Below, piece after piece: positions 18,003 through 26,298 of a stretch of DNA of 64,000 nt. Made by a program: the position numbers and the translations under genes. Positions within the stretch are counted from its first letter, which is position 1, and every line of letters starts with the position of its first letter. Source of the stretch: Streptomyces aureus (GTDB taxonomy: Bacteria; Actinomycetota; Actinomycetes; Streptomycetales; Streptomycetaceae); contig NZ_JNZD01000026.1 of the NCBI RefSeq assembly GCF_000725495.1, positions 1-64,000 on the forward strand, read 5' to 3'. The notes beneath the pieces are model-generated. The model did not search any database. It had not been told where the DNA came from and saw nothing but the letters and a program-made list of their open reading frames with translations.

Positions 18003-19532
18003 ATGGCTCATCTGCGTTCCAGACACCGTCTCGCGCTCGCCGTGCCGGTCGTTCTGTCGCTCACCGCCTCGCTCGGCTTCCTGCCGGGCGTCGCGGCGGC
18101 CACGCCCCTCGCCGCGCCCGCCGCCACCACCACCGCGGACGGGCCGAACCTCTCCTACGTGGTCAACACGACGACGGACCACCGCACGATCGAGTCGGTG
18201 AAGCGGGCGATCGGCGCGGCCGGCGGCACGGTCGTCATCGCCTACGAGCAGATCGGCGTGATCGTCGTCCACTCCGCGAACCCGGACTTCGGCCCGCGGA
18301 TCCGGGCGGTGCGCGGGGTGCAGTCGGCCGGTGCCACCCGTACCTCGCCCCTGCAGGCCGCGGGCACGACGGACGAGGGCGCGGTGCAGGTGCTGTCCGC
18401 CGCCGAGGCCGCCAAGGTCGCCAAGACCGCCGAACCGGGCCAGGAGCCCCTCGAGGCGGACCAGTGGGACCTGCGCGCGATAGGCGCCGACAAGGCTGCT
18501 GCGGTCGACCCGGGCAGCAAGAAGGTGACCGTCGCGGTCATCGACGTCGGCGTCGACGACACGCACCCCGACATCGCGCCGAACTTCTCCCCCTCGCAGT
18601 CCGCGAACTGCGTCGGCGGCAAGCCGGACACGACGTACGGCGCCTGGCGCCCGGTGGACGCCGCCCACTACCACGGCACGCATGTCGCCGGTGAGATCGC
18701 GGCGGCCCGCAACGGCGTCGGCGTCGCCGGTGTCGCGCCGGGCGTGAAGGTCTCGGGCATCACGGTGGCCGAGCCGGACTCCACCCAGCTGTTCTACCCG
18801 GAGAGCGTCGTCTGCGCCTTCGTGTTCGCCGCCGACCACGGCGTCGAGATCACCAACAACAGCTACTACGTGGACCCGTGGCTGTACAACTGCCTCGACG
18901 ACCCCGACCAGAAGGCCATCGTCGACGCCGTCAACCGCGCCCAGCTGTACGCCCAGCGCAAGGGCACGCTGAACGTCGCCGCGGCGGGCAACTCCAACGA
19001 CGACCTCGACTCCGACGCCCTCACCGACGCCTCCAGCCCCGACGACTCGACCGCCACGACGCGGACCGTCGACCCGCACAAGTGCTTCGACATCCCGACC
19101 CAGCTGCCCGGCGTCGTCACGGTCTCCTCGACCGGCGTCAAGGGCGCCAAGTCCTACTTCTCCAGCTACGGCGACGGGGTCATCGACGTCGCGGCGCCCG
19201 GCGGCGACCGCTACCAGATCCCGGACACGCCCTCGGGCAACGGCCGCATCCTCTCCACGCTGCCGAACAACACCTACGGCTTCCTCCAGGGCACCTCGAT
19301 GGCGACCCCGCACGTCGCCGGCGTCGCGGCGCTGCTGAAGTCCAAGTACCCCTGGGCGAGCCCGGCCCAGCTCCAGCTGCTCCTCAAGGCCGAGGCGGAC
19401 AACCCGGGTTGCCCGACCGAGCCGTACGACGGCAACGGCGACGGTGTCGTCGACGCGACCTGCGTGGGCGGCAAGCATGTGAACGGGTTCTACGGAGCCG
19501 GCATCGTCAACGCCCTGCGGGCCGTCAAGTAG
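18003..19532 (+). CDS. Secreted S8 family (subtilisin-like) serine peptidase
   Basis: A 509-residue protein with a signal peptide (basic start, LALAVPVVLSLTASLGFLPGV core, cleavage near AAA at 31-33). A propeptide of about 110 residues (SYVVNTTTDHR to QSAGATRTSP) resembles the inhibitor_I9 fold and would be removed on activation. The catalytic triad is D181, H227 (YHGTHVAG) and S432 (GTSMATPHVAG), with oxyanion N330 (AAAGNS). The residue after D181 is Val-Gly instead of the usual Ser/Thr-Gly. A calcium-like DGNGDGVVD segment lies near the C terminus. It probably degrades external protein and stands alone as a gene. Confidence 0.93.
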   Translation: MAHLRSRHRLALAVPVVLSLTASLGFLPGVAAATPLAAPAATTTADGPNLSYVVNTTTDHRTIESVKRAIGAAGGTVVIAYEQIGVIVVHSANPDFGPRIRAVRGVQSAGATRTSPLQAAGTTDEGAVQVLSAAEAAKVAKTAEPGQEPLEADQWDLRAIGADKAAAVDPGSKKVTVAVIDVGVDDTHPDIAPNFSPSQSANCVGGKPDTTYGAWRPVDAAHYHGTHVAGEIAAARNGVGVAGVAPGVKVSGITVAEPDSTQLFYPESVVCAFVFAADHGVEITNNSYYVDPWLYNCLDDPDQKAIVDAVNRAQLYAQRKGTLNVAAAGNSNDDLDSDALTDASSPDDSTATTRTVDPHKCFDIPTQLPGVVTVSSTGVKGAKSYFSSYGDGVIDVAAPGGDRYQIPDTPSGNGRILSTLPNNTYGFLQGTSMATPHVAGVAALLKSKYPWASPAQLQLLLKAEADNPGCPTEPYDGNGDGVVDATCVGGKHVNGFYGAGIVNALRAVK

Positions 19533-19550
19533 CGTCCGCCGAGGTTCCCC

Positions 19551-19583
19551 CGGCCCCGGCCGCCCCCGTGGCGGCCGGGGCCG
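19551..19583 (+). terminator. Terminator of the subtilase gene
   Basis: A perfect 14-bp stem (19551-19564 with 19570-19583, loop CCCGT) starts 19 bases after the stop codon. Confidence 0.75.
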
Positions 19584-19639
19584 TGCCGTCGAGGGGCCCG
19601 CCTCCTATGTTGATCGCGTCCACGCTGCATAGTGCCCGT

Positions 19640-21247
19640 ATGACGCTTGCACCGATGGCCGCCGTGTGGAAGGAACTGGGCGGGGACCCGGAGCTGCTCT
19701 CCGGGGTCTCGACCGTGGCGCGCGCGGGGACGCTCGAATCCAGCCTCCCTGTAAGGGAGTTGGCGCGAGCCTGCGTGGGCGCCTGCGCGTTGGCGGCAGC
19801 CGAGCTCGGGGCCCTGCGGGCCGGGCTCGCGTGGGTGCCGGGGGTGGGCGTGGACGACGGCGCCGTCGCCACGGCCTTCGTCAGCGAACGGCATCTGCGG
19901 ATCGACGGGCGGGCTCCCGTCAGCTTCGCCCCGCTGTCCCGGTTCTGGCGGACAGCGGACGGCTGGGTGCGGACGCACGCCAACTATCCCCATCACCGGG
20001 CCCGGCTGCTGGCCGCGCTCGGCGCCCCGGACGACGCGTGCGCCGAGGACGTGGCCGCCCTGCTCGGCGGACGGTCCGCGCGGGAGGTCGAGGAGAGCGT
20101 GTACGCCGCCGGCGGGCTGGCGGTCGCGCTGCGCACGCGGGAGGAGTGGGCCGCGCACGACCAGGGCCTCGCGCTGGCGGAGCGCCCGCTGATCGAGTGG
20201 GACGGGCCGGGCGGGCGGGGCGGACCCGCCGAGCCGGGCGGGACGGCAGGCGGGACGGCGGGCTGGCGCCCGCGGGGGCTCGGGCCGCTGTCCGGCGGCG
20301 GTCCGCTGCTGCCCGCGGCCGGGGTGCGCGTCCTGGACCTGACCCGGGTCATCGCGGGCCCGGTCGCCACGCGCACGCTGGCCCTGCTGGGCGCCGACGT
20401 GCTCCGCGTCGACGGACCGCGGCTGCCCGAGGACCCCGACGCGCACGCCGACACGGGCTTCGGCAAGCGCTCGGCGGTCCTGGACCTGGAGTCCGGCCGA
20501 CGCGACCTCGACGAGCTGCTGGCCTCGGCCGACGTGGTCGTCACCGGGTACCGGCCGGGCTCGCTGGACCGCTTCGGGCTCTCCCCCGAGGCGCTGGCCG
20601 AACGCAGGCCGGACCTGGTCGTGGCGCAGGTGTCGGCGTGGGGGACGTACGGGCCCTGGGGCGGGCGCCGGGGCTTCGACAGCCTGGTGCAGGTGGCCAC
20701 CGGGATCGCGGCGGCCGAGGGATCACCGGAGCGGCCGGGCGCGCTGCCGGCGCAGGCCCTCGACCACGGCACCGGGTACCTGCTGGCGGCGGCCGTGCTG
20801 CGGGCCCTGACCGAGCGGGAGCGGTCGGGCCGCGGCCGCGTCGTACGACTGGCGCTCGCGCGCACGGCGTTGTGGCTGACGGACGGGATCGGGCGCCGGG
20901 AGGGCCCGGGCGCGGCGCCGGACACCGTGCGGGGAAGGCCGGCCGCGGCACCGGGCCCCTCTCACCGCCCTTCGCCGCCGCTCGCGGCAGGGGAACCGGA
21001 CACGGGGCCCGCGTCTTCGGCCCGGGAAGGGGGCACCGGCCCGGACACCCCGGCGGCGGAACCCGGTTCCGTACCGGACGCCTCGGCGGGAGAGCCGTAC
21101 GGCCGCCCGGATGCCTGGCTGGCCGAGCGGAGCGGTCCGCTCGGGGTCGTCCGCCACGCCCTGCCGCCCGTCTCCTTCGCGGGCGGCCCCGTCGACTGGT
21201 CCCGTCCGCCGGGCCGCTGGGGGACGGACCCCGCGCGGTGGGCGTGA
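19640..21247 (+). CDS. Class III (CaiB/BaiF family) CoA-transferase
   Basis: A protein of about 535 residues. The central part has the family hallmarks: GVRVLDLTRVIAGPVATRTLALLGADVLRVDGP (CoA-binding start), SADVVVTGYRPGSLDRFGLS, and QALDHGTGYLLAAA, where the Asp is expected to form the aspartyl-CoA anhydride. The N-terminal 200 residues look like a divergent copy of the same fold without these motifs. Near the C terminus about 70 residues are a disordered Pro/Gly/Glu-rich insertion before the conserved closing segment. The substrate is unknown. The start is uncertain: the ATG at 19640 is used, and ATGs at 19607 and 19655 are alternatives, none with a clear ribosome binding site. Confidence 0.82.
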   Translation: MTLAPMAAVWKELGGDPELLSGVSTVARAGTLESSLPVRELARACVGACALAAAELGALRAGLAWVPGVGVDDGAVATAFVSERHLRIDGRAPVSFAPLSRFWRTADGWVRTHANYPHHRARLLAALGAPDDACAEDVAALLGGRSAREVEESVYAAGGLAVALRTREEWAAHDQGLALAERPLIEWDGPGGRGGPAEPGGTAGGTAGWRPRGLGPLSGGGPLLPAAGVRVLDLTRVIAGPVATRTLALLGADVLRVDGPRLPEDPDAHADTGFGKRSAVLDLESGRRDLDELLASADVVVTGYRPGSLDRFGLSPEALAERRPDLVVAQVSAWGTYGPWGGRRGFDSLVQVATGIAAAEGSPERPGALPAQALDHGTGYLLAAAVLRALTERERSGRGRVVRLALARTALWLTDGIGRREGPGAAPDTVRGRPAAAPGPSHRPSPPLAAGEPDTGPASSAREGGTGPDTPAAEPGSVPDASAGEPYGRPDAWLAERSGPLGVVRHALPPVSFAGGPVDWSRPPGRWGTDPARWA

Positions 21248-21261
21248 GGGGACGGGACGCA

Positions 21262-21288
21262 CGGCGGCCCCGGAGAGCGGGGCCGCCG
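21262..21288. terminator. Bidirectional terminator between CoA-transferase and alcohol dehydrogenase genes
   Basis: A perfect 11-bp stem CGGCGGCCCCG / CGGGGCCGCCG with loop GAGAG lies between the two convergent stops. Confidence 0.75.
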
Positions 21289-21301
21289 GGCGCACTCCGG
21301 G

Positions 21302-22345
21302 TCAGCCGGTGACGAGGACCTTCAGCGCGGTCCGCTCGTCCATCGCCTTGTAGCCCTCGGGCACGCCCTCCAGGCCGACCGTCATGTCGAAGACCGGCGA
21401 CGGGTCGATGGTGCCGTCGAGGACGTCGGGCATCAGCTCGGGGATGTACGCGCGCACCGGCGCGACCCCGCCGCGCAGGGCGATGTTCCGGTCGAACATG
21501 ACGCCGAGGTCGAGGCCCGTGCCGCTGCCGTGGGGCACGCCGACGAAGCCGATGGCGCCGCCGTCGCGGGTGATGTTCACCGCCGTGCTCATGGACTGCT
21601 CGGTGCCGACCGCCTCGACGACGCAGTGGGCGCCCTGGCCGCCGGTCAGCGCGCGGACGGCCTCGATCGCCGCCTCGCCGCGCTCGGCGACGACGTCCGT
21701 GGCGCCGAAGCGGCGCGCGATGTCGGTGCGGACCTCGTGACGGCCGAGCGCGATGATCCGGTCGGCGCCGAGCCGCTTGGCCGCGAGGACGGCGCACAGC
21801 CCGACGGCCCCGTCGCCCACCACGGCGACGGTGGAGCCCTTGCGGACCCCGGCGCCGAGGGCCGCGTGGTGGCCGGTGCCGAGGACGTCGGACAGGGTCA
21901 GCAGCGCGGACAGCAGGTGGTCGTCGGAGGCCGCCTCCTTGGGCAGCTGAACGAGCGTGCCGTCGGCGAAGGGGACGCGCACGGCCTCGCCCTGGCCGCC
22001 GTCGTAGCCGACGGAGCCCCAGAAGCCGCCGTGCACGCACGACGTGGTGAGCCCGTCACGGCAGTAGTCGCAGACGCCGTCGGACCACATGAACGGCGCC
22101 ACGACCAGGTCGCCGCGGCGCACACCGCTCACCTCGGAGCCGGTCTCCTCGACGATGCCGAGGAACTCGTGCCCGATGCGCTGGCCGGGCTGCCGGGCCG
22201 CCTCGCCGCGGTACGCCCACAGGTCGCTGCCGCAGATGCAGGACCGCAGCACCCGCACGATCGCGTCGGTGGGCAGCTGCACCATGGGTTCTGGCACGTC
22301 CTCCACACGCATGTCGAACGGGGCGTGGATGGTGGTGGCGCGCAT
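21302..22345 (-). CDS. Zinc-dependent alcohol dehydrogenase family protein
   Basis: A medium-chain dehydrogenase/reductase of 347 residues. The catalytic zinc site is indicated by CGSDLWAYRG (Cys near residue 38) and GHEFLGIV (His-Glu), and the cofactor site by VAVVGDGAVGLCAVLAA. The structural zinc lobe shows only three cysteines (VCDYC and TSC); the usual first Cys position is Ser (WSDGVC), so this site may be incomplete or use another ligand. The substrate is not predictable. ATG at 22345. It is convergent with the CoA-transferase gene. Confidence 0.87.
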   Translation of the reverse strand: MRATTIHAPFDMRVEDVPEPMVQLPTDAIVRVLRSCICGSDLWAYRGEAARQPGQRIGHEFLGIVEETGSEVSGVRRGDLVVAPFMWSDGVCDYCRDGLTTSCVHGGFWGSVGYDGGQGEAVRVPFADGTLVQLPKEAASDDHLLSALLTLSDVLGTGHHAALGAGVRKGSTVAVVGDGAVGLCAVLAAKRLGADRIIALGRHEVRTDIARRFGATDVVAERGEAAIEAVRALTGGQGAHCVVEAVGTEQSMSTAVNITRDGGAIGFVGVPHGSGTGLDLGVMFDRNIALRGGVAPVRAYIPELMPDVLDGTIDPSPVFDMTVGLEGVPEGYKAMDERTALKVLVTG

Positions 22346-22383
22346 GGCGAGGATCCCTCTCGTGGAGCGTCTGTGAGATGCGC

Positions 22384-23055
22384 TCAGGGGGTGGTTGAGC
22401 GCATCTCACCGTACGCCGCCACGGTCGGGCGTCGCGCGGCGAGGGGGCCGAGCACGCCTCGGACCAGCAGGAACTGGGCCACGATGTACGTGAGCATGAT
22501 CCAAAAGGCGGCCTTCGGCAGCTGCGGCCAGTCGGCCACACCGGTGGCGATCAGCGTGTCCGACAGCATGAAGAGGACCCCGCCGAGCGCCGCGACGGGC
22601 CCGAGGCGCGTGGCCCCGTACGCCATCGCGGTCAGCAGCAGGCTGTAGCCGGCGACCGGGACGCGCAGCCCGGCCGGCAGGCCGGGCCACAGCAGCACGA
22701 CGAGGGCGACCAGGGCGGTGGCGTACCCGAGGACGAGCCGCGCGTCGCGGACACGTGCCGTCCGGCGGAACAGCACGAGGTAGCACACGTGCCCCGCCGC
22801 GAAGCAGGCCATGCCGGCGAGGAAGGCGGGGCCCGCGTCGGACAGGAGCGCCAGGTCGCCGCACCAGCCGAGGAGCAGGGCCGCGAGGAGCAGCCGGGGC
22901 GCGCCGCGCACACCGGCGTACGCGGCGAGCAGCGGCATCAGGAACGCCTTGGCGACCCGGTGCGCGGGGTCGTACCCGGCGAGCAGCGAGAGGACGTCGA
23001 CGGCCGCCGCCAGCGCGAAGCAGACGAGCAGGACGCGCGCGGATCGAGGGCTCAC
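22384..23055 (-). CDS. Lysoplasmalogenase (YhhN/TMEM86 family)
   Basis: A 223-residue integral membrane protein with about eight helices. The central LLAALLLGWCGDLALLSD segment with its conserved Gly-Asp pair and the later FMLSDTLIA segment are typical of the YhhN family, whose human member cleaves the vinyl-ether bond of lysoplasmalogens. The GTG at 23055 overlaps the stop of the upstream fatty acid hydroxylase (GTGA), implying joint translation and a shared role in membrane lipid metabolism. Streptomyces is not known to me to make plasmalogens, so the real substrate may be another ether or enol lipid. Confidence 0.8.
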   Translation of the reverse strand: MSPRSARVLLVCFALAAAVDVLSLLAGYDPAHRVAKAFLMPLLAAYAGVRGAPRLLLAALLLGWCGDLALLSDAGPAFLAGMACFAAGHVCYLVLFRRTARVRDARLVLGYATALVALVVLLWPGLPAGLRVPVAGYSLLLTAMAYGATRLGPVAALGGVLFMLSDTLIATGVADWPQLPKAAFWIMLTYIVAQFLLVRGVLGPLAARRPTVAAYGEMRSTTP

Positions 23056-23927
23056 GCGACGGGCTCCGTGACGGCCGGGGCACCGGCGGCCGCGGGCGGC
23101 GCGGGCTGCCAGCCGGGCCCGCCGAAGAGTCGTCCGGCGCGCTCGCGCCAGGTGGCGGCCGCGCGCACGTCCCGGGCGATGGCGGTGTACTCGTGGGTGG
23201 CCACGCGCAGCGGGTTGTACGTGGTGATGTTCTTGGTGAGCCCGTAGACGGGCCGCTCGGTCTCCGCGACGAACGAGCCGAAGAGCCGGTCCCAGACGAT
23301 GAGGATGCCGCCGAAGTTGCGGTCCAGGTAGCCGCCCTGGGAGGCGTGGTGGACACGGTGGTGGGAGGGCGTGTTGAAGGCGAACTCGAACCATCGGGGC
23401 ATCTTGTCGATGCGCTCGGTGTGGATCCAGAACTGGTAGACGAGGCTGACGCCCGAGCAGAACGCGAGCGCGGCCGGGTGCACCCCGACGGCCACCATCG
23501 GGAGGTAGAAGGGCCAGGACGTCCAGCCGGTCCAGGGCTGGCGCAGGGCGGTGGTGAGGTTGAACTTCCTGCTGGAGTGGTGCACGACGTGGCAGGCCCA
23601 CAGGAGGCGGATCACGTGGTGGCCGCGGTGGGACCAGTAGTAGAAGAAGTCCTGGGCGAGCAGCATCGGCGGGATCGTCCACCACAGGACCGGCACCCGC
23701 AGCGGGGTCAGTTCGTAGACCACCGAGTAGACCGCGACGATCGGGATCTTCCAGAGGGCGTCGAAGAACAGGCTGCCGAGCCCCATGCCGAGGCTCGTGG
23801 CGGCGTCCTTCTTCTCGTACCCCGCGGCGTCGTCGTCCGGATGGAGGCGGACGCTCACCATCTCGATGACGGCGAGGACGATGAAGGCGGGGATCGACCA
23901 CAGCACGACGGGGGGCAGGTTCGGCAT
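23052..23927 (-). CDS. Sterol desaturase/fatty acid hydroxylase family di-iron membrane enzyme
   Basis: A 291-residue membrane protein with the eight-histidine di-iron motif set: HRGHH (100-104), HVVHH (113-117) and HRVHH in the C-terminal third. Helices surround this core. Members insert oxygen or a double bond in lipids (sterols, fatty acids, carotenoids, alkylglycerols); the human alkylglycerol monooxygenase cleaves ether lipids and belongs here. Coupled with the lysoplasmalogenase-like gene, a role in ether-lipid or fatty acid modification is plausible, but inferred. ATG at 23927; it is the first gene of the pair, and the A/T-rich TTACCGATAAGTA upstream may be part of its promoter. Confidence 0.85.
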   Translation of the reverse strand: MPNLPPVVLWSIPAFIVLAVIEMVSVRLHPDDDAAGYEKKDAATSLGMGLGSLFFDALWKIPIVAVYSVVYELTPLRVPVLWWTIPPMLLAQDFFYYWSHRGHHVIRLLWACHVVHHSSRKFNLTTALRQPWTGWTSWPFYLPMVAVGVHPAALAFCSGVSLVYQFWIHTERIDKMPRWFEFAFNTPSHHRVHHASQGGYLDRNFGGILIVWDRLFGSFVAETERPVYGLTKNITTYNPLRVATHEYTAIARDVRAAATWRERAGRLFGGPGWQPAPPAAAGAPAVTEPVA

Positions 23928-24005
23928 GGGTGAACCGTAGATGCGCTGGTCGGCCGCGTACAGATGCTGTTACCGATAAGTATGACCGGGGGTACGCGCT
24001 TGCTT

Positions 24006-24024
24006 CTTGGCGATCTCCGCCAAG
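24006..24024 (-). terminator. Short hairpin downstream of the VIT-type gene
   Basis: The stem CTTGGCG / CGCCAAG with loop ATCTC lies 25 bases downstream of the VIT-type stop and would separate it from the lipid-enzyme pair. Confidence 0.5.
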
Positions 24025-24049
24025 AGGTGCCGCGCATCCGGCCGGGTGC

Positions 24050-24901
24050 TCACACTCCGGCCGCTCCGAGCAGGGCGCCGGCCGCGTAGGTGACCGCCAT
24101 GGCGAGCGCTCCCCCGCCGGTGTTGCGCAGCACCGCACGCCGAGGGTCCGCCGCGCCCAGCCGGGCGCTGCTCCAGCCGGTGAGGGCGAGCGCGGCGAGC
24201 ACCGAGACCACGGTGACGGTGAGCCGCCACGAGGCCGGCGGCAGCACGATGGCCAGCAGGGGGAGCAGGGCTCCGGCGGTGAAGGCGAGGAAACTGGCCC
24301 AGGCCGCGTGCCACGGGTTGGTCAGGTCGTCGGGGTTGATGCCGAGTTCCACGGAGGCGTGGGCCCGCAGGGCGTCCCGCTCGGTGAGCTGTTCGGCCGC
24401 GTCGCGGGCCACCTCCCGGGACAGGCCCCGCTGTTCGAGGAGTCCGGTCAGCTCCTCCAGTTCGGCCTCGGGCCGCTCCCTGAGCTCCCGCTTCTCCGTG
24501 GCGAGCGCCGCCAGTTCGGAGTCACGCTGGGTGGAGACCGACACGTACTCGCCCGCCGCCATGGACATCGACCCGGCGAGCAGGCCGGCGATGCCCGCGG
24601 TGAACAGCGCGGCGCGGTCGCCGGTGGCGCCGGCCACGCCGACGACGAGGCCCGCGGTGGAGACGATGCCGTCGTTGGCGCCGAGGACGGCGGCCCGCAG
24701 CCAGTTCAGCCGCGAGCCGAGGGTGCCGCCGTGGGCCTCGCCGTGATCGCCGTCCCGGCCGTCGCGGGGCCTGCCCCCGTCGCCGTCCCGGCCGTCGTCA
24801 CGGGGCCGGTCCCGGTCGCCTTCCGGGCGGTCGTCGCGGGCCTCGCCGTGATCGGGGTCCTCGTCGTGATCGTGGTCCTCGTCGTGCGTCGGTTCCGTCA
24901 C
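24050..24901 (-). CDS. VIT1/CCC1 family iron/manganese transporter
   Basis: A protein of about 283 residues. The first 55 residues are a hydrophilic Asp/His/Arg-rich segment (EPTHDEDHDHDEDPDHGEA and further DRDRPRDDGRDGD), likely cytosolic and metal-binding. Helix 1 carries LRAAVLGANDGIVSTAGLVVGVAG and helix 2 SMAAGEYVSVSTQRDSE, the signatures of the VIT1/CCC1 family, and a Glu-rich cytoplasmic helix region follows (about residues 110-145). Family members move Fe2+ or Mn2+ out of the cytosol. The start is uncertain: GTG 24901 fits the His/Asp tail, while GTG at 24955 or 24958 overlaps the stop of the upstream amidohydrolase and would couple it to that operon. Confidence 0.82.
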   Translation of the reverse strand: MTEPTHDEDHDHDEDPDHGEARDDRPEGDRDRPRDDGRDGDGGRPRDGRDGDHGEAHGGTLGSRLNWLRAAVLGANDGIVSTAGLVVGVAGATGDRAALFTAGIAGLLAGSMSMAAGEYVSVSTQRDSELAALATEKRELRERPEAELEELTGLLEQRGLSREVARDAAEQLTERDALRAHASVELGINPDDLTNPWHAAWASFLAFTAGALLPLLAIVLPPASWRLTVTVVSVLAALALTGWSSARLGAADPRRAVLRNTGGGALAMAVTYAAGALLGAAGV

Positions 24902-24951
24902 ACGGGGAGGATCGCACCCGGGGCGGCGCGCGGGACGCACCGACCCGGTGT

Positions 24952-26298
24952 TCACCACACGCGCACGGAGCCTCCCCTCGCGAACACCGGGCTCGTCGCG
25001 TCAGCGGGCGGGGTGTCCAGGGGTTCGGCGATCTCGGCCACGGTGGGTCCCACCTTGGCGGCGATCCCGTCGAGCTGGGCCAGGTCGAAGCCGTAGACGC
25101 GGGCCGCGTTGCCGCCGACCATGGCGGCGACCTCCGCACGCGGCAGGCCCGCGTAGGCGAAGCGCAGTCCCTCGCGGGTGTAGGGGTGGGTGCCCTCGTC
25201 GTGCGGGTAGTCGCTGCCCCACATGATCTTGTCGAGGCCGATGCGTCCGCGCAGCGGGACCTCGTGCGGGCGCATGAAGCTGGCGCCGACGAAGCAGTGC
25301 TCGCGCCAGACCTCGGAGGGGCGCTCGCCCATGGTCGCGGCCAGCCCCGCGCCGAACTTGGACTCGGCCGTGGACGCCCGGCCCGCCGCCGCGACGAGCC
25401 GCCCGTGGTAGTAGTCCAGCATGTCGAGCACTCCGGGGATCCAGCCCGAGCCCTGCTCGGTCAGCACCAGTCTCAGGCCGGGGTGGCGGCGGAACGCCCC
25501 GCCGAACACCAGGTGCCACAGCGCCCGGTGCGAGAACCAGGTGGTCTCCACCATGTAGACCGCGCGGGCCGCCGGTTCGTCGCCGAGCGGCGGCGAGGCG
25601 GAGCCCGCGTGGTGGTTCACCGGGACGCCCAGCTCGGCGCAGGCCGCCCAGATCGGGTCGTACGTCCGCGAGTACAGCTCGGGCAGGCCCGAACCGGGGG
25701 GTGTGCCGGGCAGCAGGAGCCCGCCCTTCAGGCCCGCCTCCGCCGACCGGTGGATCTCCCCGACCGCCGCGTCGACGTCGTTCAGAAGGATCTGGAAGAC
25801 ACCCGCGCGCCGGCCGGGCGCCGCCGCGCAGAAGTCGGCGAGCCAGCGGTTGTGGGCCCGCAGCCCGGCCCAGCGCCGCTCGAACTCCGCCACCGTCGGG
25901 GCGGGTGCCATGAGGGAGCCCGAGGGGAAGAACGGCGGGATGGTGTTGGGGAAGACGACCTCCGCGACGATCCCGTCCTCCTCCAGCTCGGCGAGGCGCC
26001 GCGCGGAGTTCCAGTTCCGGTCGGCGGTGTCGGCGAGCAGGTCCTCGTACGGGTTGACGTAGCCGGCCGCCCAGGCGTCGAAGTCGTCGTGGAACCGGCG
26101 CTCCAGGTACGGCCTGTAGTCGAGGAGGTCGGCGCCCGCGTGGCAGTCGGCGGAGACGACGGTGTAGCGCTCCTCGGCACCCGTGCCCTCCGCTCCCGTG
26201 CCCTCCGCTCCCGTGCCCTCCGCTCCCGTGCTCCCGGCTCCCGGGCTCCCTGCACCCGGGCCTCCCGCACCCGCACCCGCGGGGTTCCCGGCGCTCAC
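24952..26298 (-). CDS. Amidohydrolase family 2 protein (decarboxylase-like), copy B
   Basis: A 448-residue TIM-barrel protein of the amidohydrolase_2 (ACMSD-like) family, which contains non-oxidative decarboxylases and hydrolases. Metal ligands seen: D51-C-H53 in SADCHAG in place of His-x-His, His in NHHAG, and Asp in MWGSDYPHDEG. Its first 43 residues are a Gly/Ala/Thr/Glu-rich extension encoded partly by a 15-bp tandem repeat and look disordered. It is clearly paralogous to the preceding gene (shared RPYL, RWLADF and W-GSD-PH-EGT blocks). GTG at 26298 overlaps the upstream stop. Fourth gene of the operon starting at 29269. Confidence 0.85.
   Translation of the reverse strand: MSAGNPAGAGAGGPGAGSPGAGSTGAEGTGAEGTGAEGTGAEERYTVVSADCHAGADLLDYRPYLERRFHDDFDAWAAGYVNPYEDLLADTADRNWNSARRLAELEEDGIVAEVVFPNTIPPFFPSGSLMAPAPTVAEFERRWAGLRAHNRWLADFCAAAPGRRAGVFQILLNDVDAAVGEIHRSAEAGLKGGLLLPGTPPGSGLPELYSRTYDPIWAACAELGVPVNHHAGSASPPLGDEPAARAVYMVETTWFSHRALWHLVFGGAFRRHPGLRLVLTEQGSGWIPGVLDMLDYYHGRLVAAAGRASTAESKFGAGLAATMGERPSEVWREHCFVGASFMRPHEVPLRGRIGLDKIMWGSDYPHDEGTHPYTREGLRFAYAGLPRAEVAAMVGGNAARVYGFDLAQLDGIAAKVGPTVAEIAEPLDTPPADATSPVFARGGSVRVW
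26181..26240. repeat. 15-bp tandem repeat inside an amidohydrolase gene
   Basis: The unit CCGTGCCCTCCGCTC occurs three times exactly (26181-26225), followed by one degenerate copy. On the coding strand it encodes a repeated Gly-Thr-Gly-Ala-Glu. The copy number could vary between strains. Confidence 0.85.
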
